Origin: Candidatus Tisiphia endosymbiont of Nemotelus nigrinus
GTDB taxonomy: Bacteria > Pseudomonadota > Alphaproteobacteria > Rickettsiales > Rickettsiaceae
Direction of reading: 5' to 3'
NCBI RefSeq assembly: GCF_964026475.1
Contig: NZ_OZ032151.1
Coordinates: 372,001 to 436,000, forward strand
Length of the DNA: 64,000 nt
Made by a program: the position numbers and the translations under genes
In this document: positions 57,242-64,000 of the stretch, piece by piece
Position numbering within the stretch: position 1 is the stretch's first letter
Layout: every line of letters starts with the position of its first letter
The notes under the pieces: model-generated
The model's database searches: none
What the model saw: the letters and a program-made list of their open reading frames with translations, nothing else
Told to the model about the DNA's origin: nothing

Positions 57242-57756
57242 CAGCTAGTCAATATCGACAGCAACTCTTGAAAGGCAGCGAAGAGTATATATTTTACAAC
57301 CTAGTTGGAACATATACTATTACGAGAGTTCTAGGCAATTATGGTACAGCCAAAGGAGTTGCTTATTTTATAGAGGATAAAGAGCATTTATACTCAAAGC
57401 ATCCGTGCATATTATATCGAGAGGAGCTTGATGTTAACTATCACGGTAATAGCTCTAAGGTAAGAGCCCTTAAGGAATATCTATATTCTCTAGAGCAAAA
57501 CAAAATTGTTAAATATTTTGTTAATGAGAATAACCATACTTTATTTTACCAAATACATTTTATCTCTAATACTCCTTGCCAGGCTGAAGCCACCCACCAA
57601 TGTAACCTGGATATTTATCAAGCTAGTTACATATTTTTGAATGAAGATTACTTTGAGCTAAGTTATAAAATTTCAGGACCCAGTAAGGACTATACAATAA
57701 AAACTAGTTTTACTAGAATTGTAGAGAATATATCACCCATCTACTTTAAAGGATAA
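57223..57756 (+). CDS. DUF6314-like small protein
   Basis: 177 residues, no signal or membrane segment. A beta-rich lipocalin-like pattern is suggested: FYNLVGTYTITRVLGNYGTA at the start, HTLFYQIHFISN in the middle. The late motif HQCNLDIYQASYIFLNEDYF ending ELSYKISGPSKDYTIKTSF resembles the conserved C-terminus of DUF6314 (H-C-x2-D-x-Y ... W-x-V-x-GP-x-KD). Function unknown. Start ATG lies inside gltX (19-base overlap), so translation is likely coupled. Confidence 0.65.
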   Translation: MYPNNLTASQYRQQLLKGSEEYIFYNLVGTYTITRVLGNYGTAKGVAYFIEDKEHLYSKHPCILYREELDVNYHGNSSKVRALKEYLYSLEQNKIVKYFVNENNHTLFYQIHFISNTPCQAEATHQCNLDIYQASYIFLNEDYFELSYKISGPSKDYTIKTSFTRIVENISPIYFKG

Positions 57757-57786
57757 CCAATCCTTTAAAGTAGAAAAGAGCAAGAA

Positions 57787-58521
57787 CTAGTTTCTTCTAT
57801 TGCCAAAGAATCTTAGAAGATATAGGAACAAGTTGATAAAATCTAAATATAAGCTAAAAGCAGCCATTATAGACATTTTTTGTCCTAATTCTCCACCACC
57901 AGACATAAAATACATAGACTTAATTTTCTGAGTATCCCATGCAATAAGCCCCATAAATACAGCAACTCCGATTAGAGATGTTGCGAAATATATAGCAGAA
58001 CTTTGTAAGAACATATTAACCAACGATACAATGATGAGACCAAATAATCCCATAACAAGAAATGAACCGATCGAGGTCAAATCCCTATTGGTACTGTATC
58101 CATAAAGACTCATTGCCCCAAAGACAGATGAACAAATGAAGAAAGTCCGAGCAATTGATTCTCCTGTATAGATAAACCCAAGAGATGCTAGAGACATACC
58201 TGTTAAAGCAGCGTAAACCCAAAATAACACTTTAGTAGTATCTAAGCTCATCTTGCCAAAGCCCATAAAGAAGTACAAAGCAATCCCCACCGGAGAAATC
58301 ATTACCAACGTTCCCAAACCAGTATTACCCATAAATTGTCCATTTGGTCCAATCTGAAATAAAAGTCTGGCTAACGGCTCAAATGATATAGTAGCAATGG
58401 CTGTTACTCCAGTTAATACCAAAGCCAAAGCCATATAATTATAGACTTTCAGCATGTATTCTCTCAGTCCTGCATCATATGTTTTCTGAGTGGCAGTAAA
58501 AGTTTTTGTATAATCAACCAT
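57787..58521 (-). CDS. Bax inhibitor-1/YccA family membrane protein
   Basis: Seven-helix inner-membrane protein of about 244 residues. Typical YccA/YbhL-type sequence: MVDYTKTFTATQKTYDAGLR, then YMLKVYNYMALALVLTGVTA. Later SLASLGFIYTGESIARTFF, GVAVFMGLIAWDTQKIKSMY and the end AFSLYLDFINLFLYLLRFFG with the di-aspartyl pH sensor region (AWDTQ, LDF). Members act as calcium leak channels or interact with FtsH. ATG 58521 is preferred over an upstream in-frame one because it matches the family start and has GGGG in front. The rest of the gap to the tRNA is non-coding. Confidence 0.9.
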   Translation of the reverse strand: MVDYTKTFTATQKTYDAGLREYMLKVYNYMALALVLTGVTAIATISFEPLARLLFQIGPNGQFMGNTGLGTLVMISPVGIALYFFMGFGKMSLDTTKVLFWVYAALTGMSLASLGFIYTGESIARTFFICSSVFGAMSLYGYSTNRDLTSIGSFLVMGLFGLIIVSLVNMFLQSSAIYFATSLIGVAVFMGLIAWDTQKIKSMYFMSGGGELGQKMSIMAAFSLYLDFINLFLYLLRFFGNRRN

Positions 58522-58631
58522 AAGAAACCCCATGAATATGTCGTTATTTATACCGTAATATACAGTATAAGCTTCAAGCCTTTTGTTTTCAAGAAGAAAA
58601 TTCTAAATATGCTGATAAATGGTATATGATG

Positions 58632-58660
58632 TTGACATAACAGGAGATTAAGGATATATT
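58632..58660 (+). promoter_or_regulatory. Candidate sigma-70 promoter for tRNA-Arg
   Basis: TTGACA at 58632-58637, a 17-base spacer, TATATT at 58655-58660. About 90 bases upstream of the tRNA and on the same strand, with no gene between. Confidence 0.6.
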
Positions 58661-58756
58661 GTGCTTTTTCTAAAGATTTCACCACTTTCTTTTAAGAGTG
58701 TTTTATCAAAATAAGCACACAATGGCATCCTGTATCCAGTACAAGGCAGATATAAG

Positions 58757-58833
58757 GCACCCGTAGCTCAATTGGATAGAGTATATGACTACGGATCATA
58801 AGGCTGGGGGTTCGACTCCCTCCGGGTGCACCA
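58757..58833 (+). tRNA. tRNA-Arg (anticodon ACG), integration site
   Basis: Acceptor GCACCCG/CGGGTGC, D arm GCTC...GAGT, anticodon stem TATGA/TCATA around loop CTACGGA (anticodon ACG), T arm GGGGGTTCGACTCCCTC, discriminator A and encoded CCA (58831-58833). The 3' half is overlapped on the opposite strand by the recombinase gene. It marks the left boundary of an integrative element, with its 3' end pointing into the element. Confidence 0.95.
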
Positions 58834-60348
58834 CTCTCCAATTTTGGTACATTTTATGAATAGATCAAACGGTGGACGCAAGGTATAGTATAGCTTACAG
58901 CCATTCAGTTCTAGGTTCGCAAACACACAATTTAACAATTTACGTTTTTCTGTAGCAGTCGAACCTTTAAACGTTTCTAGGCTTCCGGAAGCCATTTCTA
59001 CTAAGCTTATCAGGTGCTGTGAGAATTTGTTATCTGCCATTTCGTGGTTTTCTATTTCTATAGCAATTTCTGCTCGTTTTTGTACTAATTCTTTACGTTT
59101 TTTTTCATGGTCTCCTTTTGTAATATCACCGTCTAAAAATAGATCAGTGAGTCTGTTCATACGTGTTGTTATTTTTGTTTGTTCAGTATATAACTCACCT
59201 ATTCTCCTCTTATGAAAATCTTGCTCAATTTTTGCTGAGCTTTTAATATAAGAAATTACTTCAGATAATAATCCAGAATCTAAACGAAGCATTGCTAATA
59301 TTTGTTCTACTTCTTTTAATACTTGTTCTTCTTGTACGTAGATTCTTTTATTAGTATTACCATGTTTCCAAACTCGTAAATATGTCCACTCTGTTGTTTT
59401 ACCATTAACATAGGTTTTCCTTTTGGTTTCAGCAGTAACAACTCGACCAGTAGCAGCACATTTTATCAACCCTCTAAATATATACTCTTTTTCTCCATGT
59501 TTAAACGGTTTTTTATTCCAGCTAAGACGCACTCTTTGGCAAGCATCAAATAGTTCCTTACTAATTATAGGAGGATATATATGCGAATATTGTTTGCCAG
59601 TTTTTAGTAATCTCATTACCCCGTAATAAAACGGATTTTGAATAATTTTGTATATATGAGAACAACATAAATAGCCTTGGTTACCATGAGAATTACGTAA
59701 ACCCCATTCTCGAGTTTTTCTCAATATTTCTAATAATGTATAATTACCGGTAGCATAAGTTTCAAATATTTTCTTCACAAGCGGTGCACGGTCAGGATCA
59801 ACGATGATTTGTCCTTTGCCACGTTCTGACTCTTTACCTGTCACATGCAGATAACCGATAGGGGCAGTACTAACCCACTCACCTAGACGTAATTTTTGCT
59901 CTATACTACGATTAATATTATCTCTCAAACTATCAACATAAGACTGAGCCATCATCACAAAAATGTTCCACATCATCCTGTCTTGTGAAGTAGAGTTTTT
60001 ATGAATAATGCAATTTTCTGTATAAAAATGCAGTTCTATTTTGCCTTTCTCAATTAAATCGTTTAATAATGGTGTCTCCTTATAACTACGTTGCAACCGA
60101 TCAACTTTATCAGTTACAATTGCAACTAATTCTTTCTGTTTCCTAGCAAAATCTATAGCTTCCATAAATTTTTTGCGATTACCAATAGTAGACGACTCAG
60201 AAAATTCAAAGATTTTTAAAATCTCTAAACCTTTACGAGTACAATATTCTTGTAAACGATATTTTTGGGCTTCAATAGAATAACCGTCTTCTTGTTCTTT
60301 GGAAGAAACTCTAGCTAATATTATTGCTTTTTTAACTTCCTCTGTCAT
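58789..60348 (-). CDS. Large serine recombinase (integrase of the conjugative element)
   Basis: 519 residues. N-terminal resolvase catalytic domain: the nucleophile Ser15 is in ILARVSSKEQEDGYSIEAQK, IVTDKVDRLQRSYKETPLL holds conserved Arg, and MMAQSYVDSLRDNINRSIEQ is the arm helix. A recombinase domain follows (about 165-300: YGVMRLLKTGKQY, FRGLIKCAATGRVV). Then come a long coiled coil (380-450, RRIGELYTEQTKITTRMNRL) and a C-terminal tail. The zinc-ribbon cysteines are mostly lost. The last 14 codons (WCTRRESNPQPYDP) are the antisense of the tRNA-Arg 3' half, and the stop lies across the anticodon loop. So the 3' end of the gene belongs to the attachment site. Confidence 0.9.
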   Translation of the reverse strand: MTEEVKKAIILARVSSKEQEDGYSIEAQKYRLQEYCTRKGLEILKIFEFSESSTIGNRKKFMEAIDFARKQKELVAIVTDKVDRLQRSYKETPLLNDLIEKGKIELHFYTENCIIHKNSTSQDRMMWNIFVMMAQSYVDSLRDNINRSIEQKLRLGEWVSTAPIGYLHVTGKESERGKGQIIVDPDRAPLVKKIFETYATGNYTLLEILRKTREWGLRNSHGNQGYLCCSHIYKIIQNPFYYGVMRLLKTGKQYSHIYPPIISKELFDACQRVRLSWNKKPFKHGEKEYIFRGLIKCAATGRVVTAETKRKTYVNGKTTEWTYLRVWKHGNTNKRIYVQEEQVLKEVEQILAMLRLDSGLLSEVISYIKSSAKIEQDFHKRRIGELYTEQTKITTRMNRLTDLFLDGDITKGDHEKKRKELVQKRAEIAIEIENHEMADNKFSQHLISLVEMASGSLETFKGSTATEKRKLLNCVFANLELNGCKLYYTLRPPFDLFIKCTKIGEWCTRRESNPQPYDP

Positions 60349-60363
60349 AAATTTTTTCCTATT

Positions 60364-60828
60364 TTAATTAATAAATTTATTTATATTTAAATTTGATTTT
60401 TTACTACCAAATGTATGGTATCTCTTACAATAAGTAGAAGCAACGTATAAAAAATAATCATCTTTTATATCTATCTTTTGCAAAAGTACTTTTTCATAAA
60501 ACCTTGTGTAAGTATTAACGGTGATTAGGTTATCAGATGATAAAGTACCAAGTACAGACCAAAGTAACGTATTAATTGGTGTATATAGCAGATCCTCGTC
60601 AATTAGAATGATGACAGATTTATCACTACAAATCAGTACTCGACGAATTAACTTGCCAAGAGTAGAATAATCATAAGGTCCTGTAGATTCAATGATTTCT
60701 ACTATTGTTAGTCCTTCTTGTTGGCTGGTAGTAATGACATCATCTCTAAGTTTCAAGTCCTTAGGGTGGTCATAAGTCGGATTAAAAAAGATGATGACTT
60801 CAGAAGGCAAAGTTGTTGTGTATGTCAT
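60364..60828 (-). CDS. Unknown 154-aa protein, possible inactive resolvase-fold partner
   Basis: Not recognised with certainty. The order of segments (VIIFFNPTYDH, then LTIVEIIESTGPYDYSTLGK, then SVIILIDEDLLYTPINTLLW, then NLITVNTYTRFYEK) resembles the alpha/beta order of a serine-resolvase catalytic domain. The Arg-x-Ser nucleophile motif is absent. It lies 15 bp upstream of the recombinase on the same strand, so it is translated from the same transcript and may modulate recombination. The start is preceded by a strongly structured segment (60844-61079). It could equally be an unrelated element protein. Confidence 0.55.
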   Translation of the reverse strand: MTYTTTLPSEVIIFFNPTYDHPKDLKLRDDVITTSQQEGLTIVEIIESTGPYDYSTLGKLIRRVLICSDKSVIILIDEDLLYTPINTLLWSVLGTLSSDNLITVNTYTRFYEKVLLQKIDIKDDYFLYVASTYCKRYHTFGSKKSNLNINKFIN

Positions 60829-60843
60829 AGCAGTATCCCCTTT

Positions 60844-61079
60844 GTGATTAAACTTAAAGTTATTAAGTTTTAATCACCAAAGAATCTTGAGAGATTACTT
60901 TGGCGATCGGGGAGTTCGAAAAACCGCCGCTAGACAGCTACGTTAGCCTTTAGGCTTAAGATTCCCACCTTAAGCCTTGAACATAGCTAACATCTCCCCG
61001 ACCATAAAAATCGAGGATTTATCATTTAATGGCTGATGCTTACCACTAACGGACTACAGGTTTCGACACCCCAAAGTAA
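60844..61079. other. Strongly structured non-coding segment (nested stems)
   Basis: First hairpin 60844-60877 (GTGATTAAACTT against AAGTTTTAATCAC). Then a nested fold: outer stem TTACTTTGG (60895-60903) with CCAAAGTAA (61071-61079). Next CGGGGAG (60908-60914) with CTCCCCG (60994-61000), GTTAGC (60942-60947) with GCTAAC (60986-60991), and AGGCTTAAG (60952-60960) with CTTAAGCCT (60969-60977). No frame is convincing on either strand. It is less AT-rich than its surroundings and lies upstream of the minus-strand recombinase operon. Candidates are a leader or small RNA, a transfer or attachment site. It is unlike the dispersed repeats elsewhere. Confidence 0.6.
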
Positions 61080-61146
61080 CTTTACAGTTACTTCATTTTT
61101 AATTTTAAACTATACTCCCCTAAAGTCAATAACAGTTTTTTTACTG

Positions 61147-61347
61147 TTAATTGTTATTTTCGTTGTCTTCCTTTTCTTTCTTTTTCATCTTGTAATTAAT
61201 AATTTCTTGGCAGAAGCTAATTAAGTTTCTCGCAGCTTCATGAGCTTCCGAGTCAGTGATTTGGTTATGGTACATTACTTTTATCCTAAAGACTATGCTA
61301 GCATAGATTTCTTCCTTGGTACGTTCATTACATTCTTTTATAGGCAT
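61147..61347 (-). CDS. Small conserved-looking element protein, function unknown
   Basis: 66 residues: MPIKECNERTKEEIYASIVF, then RIKVMYHNQITDSEAHEAAR, NLISFCQEIINYKM and a charged tail (KKKEKEDNENNN). Helical and amphipathic, with no recognised domain. The opposite-strand frame (61036-61224) is hydrophobic shadow. It lies between the structured segment and the palindrome at 61499. It has no strong ribosome site. Confidence 0.5.
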   Translation of the reverse strand: MPIKECNERTKEEIYASIVFRIKVMYHNQITDSEAHEAARNLISFCQEIINYKMKKKEKEDNENNN

Positions 61348-61498
61348 AATTATTTTCAGCTCTTTTTATTTTTATAATTTTAGCATTCAACATAATTTTA
61401 TATTACACAACTGTAAGTTCATGATATGTAACAGAAAATAATTTGTTTTATAAAACCAGTTGCCTTTAACTTGAGCTTTATAAGCGATATAGTTTTGT

Positions 61499-61547
61499 AA
61501 AATATTTAGTAATTAGTTCATTACATGAACTAATTACTAAATATTTT
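61499..61547. repeat. Perfect palindrome, 23-bp arms with a 3-base loop
   Basis: Arms 61499-61521 and 61525-61547 are exact inverted copies (reading AAAATATTTAGTAATTAG from the left), loop TAC. It lies between a minus-strand and a plus-strand gene. With A and T runs at its outer ends it could act as a bidirectional terminator. It could also be an operator for the neighbouring helix-turn-helix protein. Confidence 0.75.
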
Positions 61548-61619
61548 GGAGTATTCAGCAAACGATGCTTTGCTAAATGAAGATATCTGTAATTTATAGG
61601 TTAATTATTTTAAGGCTAT

Positions 61620-61862
61620 ATGAGATTAGAAAAGTGGTTAGAGCTGAAACAAATGCAAATTCATATATTTGCTAAGAAAATAGGTAAGAATAGAAGTCAA
61701 GTACATAAATATATCCATGAAAATGTTATGCCAAAGCATGATGTCATTGTTAAAATTTATATTGCAACTTTAGGAGCAGTTTCAGCTAATGATTTCCATA
61801 GGCTTTCTGATAAATTATTTGAGAAAGAAACATTACATGCTAATTCTTTTCGTGATAATTAG
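61620..61862 (+). CDS. Cro/C1-type helix-turn-helix protein
   Basis: 80 residues, almost all DNA-binding domain: MRLEKWLELKQMQIHIFAKK then IGKNRSQVHKYIHENVMPKH gives the two helices. The rest (DVIVKIYIATLGAVSANDFH) matches the third and fourth helices of phage-repressor type domains. A small regulator of the integrative element, by position. An AAGG lies just upstream of the ATG. The 23-bp-arm palindrome 73 bases before the start is a plausible binding site. Confidence 0.75.
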   Translation: MRLEKWLELKQMQIHIFAKKIGKNRSQVHKYIHENVMPKHDVIVKIYIATLGAVSANDFHRLSDKLFEKETLHANSFRDN

Positions 61863-62166
61863 TATATCAATCGTAATTAACATATCAAAATCCAATCAAT
61901 AACTCTTATGTATCAGATAATAATTTCCATATTTCTGATGTTTTAAACATATTAAACAACCATGAAGAGCTGGTGATATAAGACAGTACAATAATTCATA
62001 TATCTGTTTACAGGATATTTGGTTGTCCAATCTTTTATGATCATTTTAAGTTTTAATCATTACCTAATATTCTCTTAATAATTTAGCATTATTTTTTTAC
62101 ATAAGTAATTTTTACAACATTATTGACTACAAAATACTACTAAACAACCAATTAATGGTATTAAAA

Positions 62167-62212
62167 TTACCCACAAATATTGTGTATAATTCTGTGGAAA
62201 ACACGTGGGTAA
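62167..62212. promoter_or_regulatory. Candidate replication origin: DnaA-box-like sites in an AT-rich gap
   Basis: TTACCCACA at 62167-62175, TGTGGAAAA at 62193-62201 (inverse of TTTTCCACA), and CGTGGGTAA at 62204-62212 (inverse of TTACCCACG). Each is one or two changes from the DnaA box TTATCCACA. The outer pair forms an 8-bp inverted repeat. A very AT-rich tract follows (62213-62340), then a DUF1376-like gene. The rest of the 521-bp gap from 61863 shows nothing else. Confidence 0.45.
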
Positions 62213-62383
62213 GTTTTTAAAGACTATAAAAACTATAAAATTAGTAGGAAATTTTTTAGAAAATCTAAAGAAAATTAGAACTTTTTTCCAATTTTTTAAA
62301 GATTTTTTTTGGTTTCATAGAATGAACTATTTTTTTAGCCTCGATATTTTACTAATTTATATTAATTAACAAGGACATTAATT

Positions 62384-63136
62384 ATGACAGAATTCTACCG
62401 TAAACTCTTTTATCCATCAACTATTATTAAGGATGCAGAGTTACTAAAACATGATGAATATGGTGTTTATATTCGTCTATTGGAACATATGTGGATAAGT
62501 GGTGGAAAACTACCACATGATGATACAAAAATTGCTCATTATTTACGCATTACACCAAAAAAATGGCAAAATTACAAAAAAATTTTACAAAATTTTTTCA
62601 TTTTTTCTGACAAAACATTTACTCATACTGAACTCAAAAAAGAATACCAAAAAACTATTTTAATATCACAACAAAATTCTCTGAAAGCCGGGAAGAGATG
62701 GGGTAAACAGAGTTGCAATATCGATGATAAAATAATTGAAAATATTGTATCAATAGGAAGAAAAAATTGTAAATTAAATGATGCTACAGCATATGCAACT
62801 GCAGTACCACAGCATATGCAATTGCAATGCTACGCACGTGCGTCTAAAAAGAAAGATATTGATTTAAGATTAGATGATATAGATAGGTCTGTGGATAACT
62901 CAAAACAATTAACCGTTTATCACGAATTATATAATAAACTGCAATTACTCTTTAGTGAACATAGTATGCTTTTCCCCAAGGATCAATTTTTGCTAGTTGA
63001 ATGGATAAAAGCTGGTATTAGTATCGATTCTATCTATCAAAAAATTGCTCTAATACTCCAGCGTATTAGCAAGCAAAATCTAGAACATCCAAAATCTTTT
63101 GCTTATTTCACTGCTGAAATACAACGATGTTTTTAA
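62384..63136 (+). CDS. DUF1376-like protein (replication-associated N-terminal domain)
   Basis: 250 residues. The N-terminus MTEFYRKLFYPSTIIKDAEL then LKHDEYGVYIRLLEHMWISG and GKLPHDDTKIAHYLRIT is close to DUF1376/YdaU-type domains. Those are found in phage and plasmid proteins near replication functions, and fold as winged helices. A charged linker follows, then a helical C-terminal region (FPKDQFLLVEWIKAGISIDS, IYQKIALILQRISK) reminiscent of helicase-loader or primase-associated domains. Shine-Dalgarno AAGGAC precedes ATG 62384. The gap from 63137 to 63421 holds a dead 18-codon frame at 63376 and no other gene. Confidence 0.65.
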   Translation: MTEFYRKLFYPSTIIKDAELLKHDEYGVYIRLLEHMWISGGKLPHDDTKIAHYLRITPKKWQNYKKILQNFFIFSDKTFTHTELKKEYQKTILISQQNSLKAGKRWGKQSCNIDDKIIENIVSIGRKNCKLNDATAYATAVPQHMQLQCYARASKKKDIDLRLDDIDRSVDNSKQLTVYHELYNKLQLLFSEHSMLFPKDQFLLVEWIKAGISIDSIYQKIALILQRISKQNLEHPKSFAYFTAEIQRCF

Positions 63137-63421
63137 ACCTTGTATCACCACATGAACTAATTCTAGTTATTTTTCAGCTTCTCTTCAATGTTATAGGATA
63201 AATTATCGTTTCCTGCCATGAACATCCTATTGCACAAGGTAAAAATCTTTCATAGTATCGCAATAGTAATTGCTATCGATGGTTTATTAAGGTGAGAAGA
63301 TAGAGGAAGAAGTGAAGTAAAGAACCAAGATAGCAATTACGCCTAGCTATTAAAAAAATTAGAAACTAAGAAAATATGACCTTACCAACTTCAAGTGAAA
63401 AATCATCTAACGGTAGTAAAG

Positions 63422-63730
63422 ATGCACAATAATAATCTTAACCAAACGTTATATTGGTCATTATCAAGACCGTTAAAATATATGGGGCTGACGATAGATG
63501 AATGGGGAGTACTACTGCTTGGTGGTATTCCGGGTTTAATTTTCTTGAATAGTGCTAATGCTACACTTGGGCTTAGTTTCATAATAATTGGCATCATACT
63601 TTGTTATGGATTCAAGAAGTTTAAAAAACTCTCTGAATATTTTCTGCTGAAGAGTTATTTGGTAGCAAAAGGTATTCTGCCAGCCCCTAAGGGCTATCCT
63701 GCTTTACTGAACAAAAGAATAGGCAAATGA
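63422..63730 (+). CDS. traL: F-type conjugation protein TraL
   Basis: 102 residues. Soluble start MHNNNLNQTLYWSLSRPLKY, then a hydrophobic hairpin (WGVLLLGGIPGLIFLNSANA, TLGLSFIIIGIILCYGF), then a basic tail (YFLLKSYLVAKGILPAPKGY). This is the TraL/VirB3-like inner-membrane subunit of F-type type IV secretion. ATG 63422 is preferred over GTG 63395 because the family starts near the hydrophobic region. It overlaps traE by ATGA. Confidence 0.85.
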   Translation: MHNNNLNQTLYWSLSRPLKYMGLTIDEWGVLLLGGIPGLIFLNSANATLGLSFIIIGIILCYGFKKFKKLSEYFLLKSYLVAKGILPAPKGYPALLNKRIGK

Positions 63731-64000
63731 ATCATTTATTTAAGCAACAATCAATCCAAAGCTTGGTTAAGTATAACCAACATTTGCTGATCATCACATT
63801 AACTCTATCAGTTACTACGTTAATTAGTGTCGTCTCGCTAATTAATAGGGAGGAAAAATGGTTATTAATTCCAGCAATTGAGAGTGACCGAAGAATGAGT
63901 GTGTCGTCTAGCATTTACCATGAAACTTATTTAAAAGAGTGGGCTGAGTTTGTCATGAGAGAATTATTTTATACTTCTCCTGAAAGGGTAGAAAGTCAAA
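63727..64000 (+). CDS. traE: F-type conjugation protein TraE, cut by the window end
   Basis: Starts ATG 63727 overlapping the traL stop (ATGA) and stays open to the window edge, 91 codons. It begins MNHLFKQQSIQSLVKYN, then one membrane helix (LLIITLTLSVTTLISVVSLI) and a periplasmic part (WLLIPAIESDRRMSVSS, EWAEFVMRELFYTSPERV). This is the TraE/VirB5-VirB8-like core component that follows traL in F-type operons. traK and traB are expected beyond the window. Confidence 0.85.
   Translation, partial: MNHLFKQQSIQSLVKYNQHLLIITLTLSVTTLISVVSLINREEKWLLIPAIESDRRMSVSSSIYHETYLKEWAEFVMRELFYTSPERVESQ

Noticed and set aside
61036..61224. 62-residue hydrophobic frame in the integrative element
   Set aside because: It overlaps the structured segment and the antisense of the better 66-residue frame. 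The hydrophobic run is the complement of a Lys/Asn/Glu-rich tail.
63376..63432. 18-codon frame (MTLPTSSEKSSNGSKDAQ) before traL
   Set aside because: Too short and without family features. It might be the scar of a lost gene but nothing proves it.

Overview
The window is AT-rich chromosomal DNA of an obligate intracellular alphaproteobacterium, almost certainly a Rickettsia or a close relative. The main evidence is a plastid/rickettsial-type nucleotide translocase most like Tlc4 (22591-24132), gene-transfer-agent remnants, palindromic intergenic repeats that break up otherwise compact housekeeping operons, and a decayed O-antigen/translation/lipid-A gene set. No sequence search was run, so the genus call rests on protein and motif recognition.

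Layout. 1-5.5 kb: broken TAXI transporter gene, universal stress protein, dapE, tRNA-Leu(TAG), trigger factor, and an AmiD-like protein that has lost its zinc ligands. 5.8-11.1 kb: a GTA TIM-barrel tail protein (minus strand) and a 771-residue protein with a kinase-like core, a candidate effector. 11.4-19.8 kb: grxC, uvrB, lepB-rnc-era-recO, and lpxK-lpxL on the minus strand. 19.8-22.4 kb: a nested insertion of two palindromic elements, then a tight three-gene operon (two unknown proteins and an SMR transporter). 22.5-30 kb: tlc4, class D beta-lactamase, an APC permease, hisS, an IS110 fragment, rpoZ-acpS. 30-36 kb, minus strand: MFS transporter, aspS, a long unknown gene split by a TGA, and a synthetase-only RelA/SpoT protein. 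36-42 kb: minus-strand polysaccharide operon rmlD-capD-wecB-GT2-GT2, likely making and transferring a UDP-QuiNAc/RhaNAc-type sugar for O antigen. 42.6-48.8 kb: pal, thrS, infC, pdhC, prfA. 48.8-51.4 kb: a wrecked type II restriction-modification pair (frameshifted endonuclease, methyltransferase cut by an IS481-like element) and an IS1380 fragment. 52.5-58.5 kb: SPOR protein, XRE regulator, znuB, ubiG, gltX, a DUF6314-like protein, a BI-1 family protein.

From the 3' half of tRNA-Arg(ACG) at 58.8 kb to the window end runs the edge of an integrative conjugative element of the rickettsial RAGE type: a large serine recombinase whose last codons lie inside the tRNA gene, a small partner protein, a strongly structured non-coding segment (60844-61079), small regulators, a candidate replication origin in front of a DUF1376-like gene, and the start of an F-type conjugation operon (traL, traE running off the end).

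Intergenic DNA is dominated by several families of short non-autonomous palindromic elements. One has TATAGCTAACC ends, and copies sit directly at gene ends so that the element end supplies or touches the stop codon. Others have CTTACGCAT or CTAGGAG ends. Many carry the same internal module (GTCATTGCGAGG ... CCTCGCAATGAC). They are the main source of remodelling here, with IS elements and point nonsense or frameshift decay.
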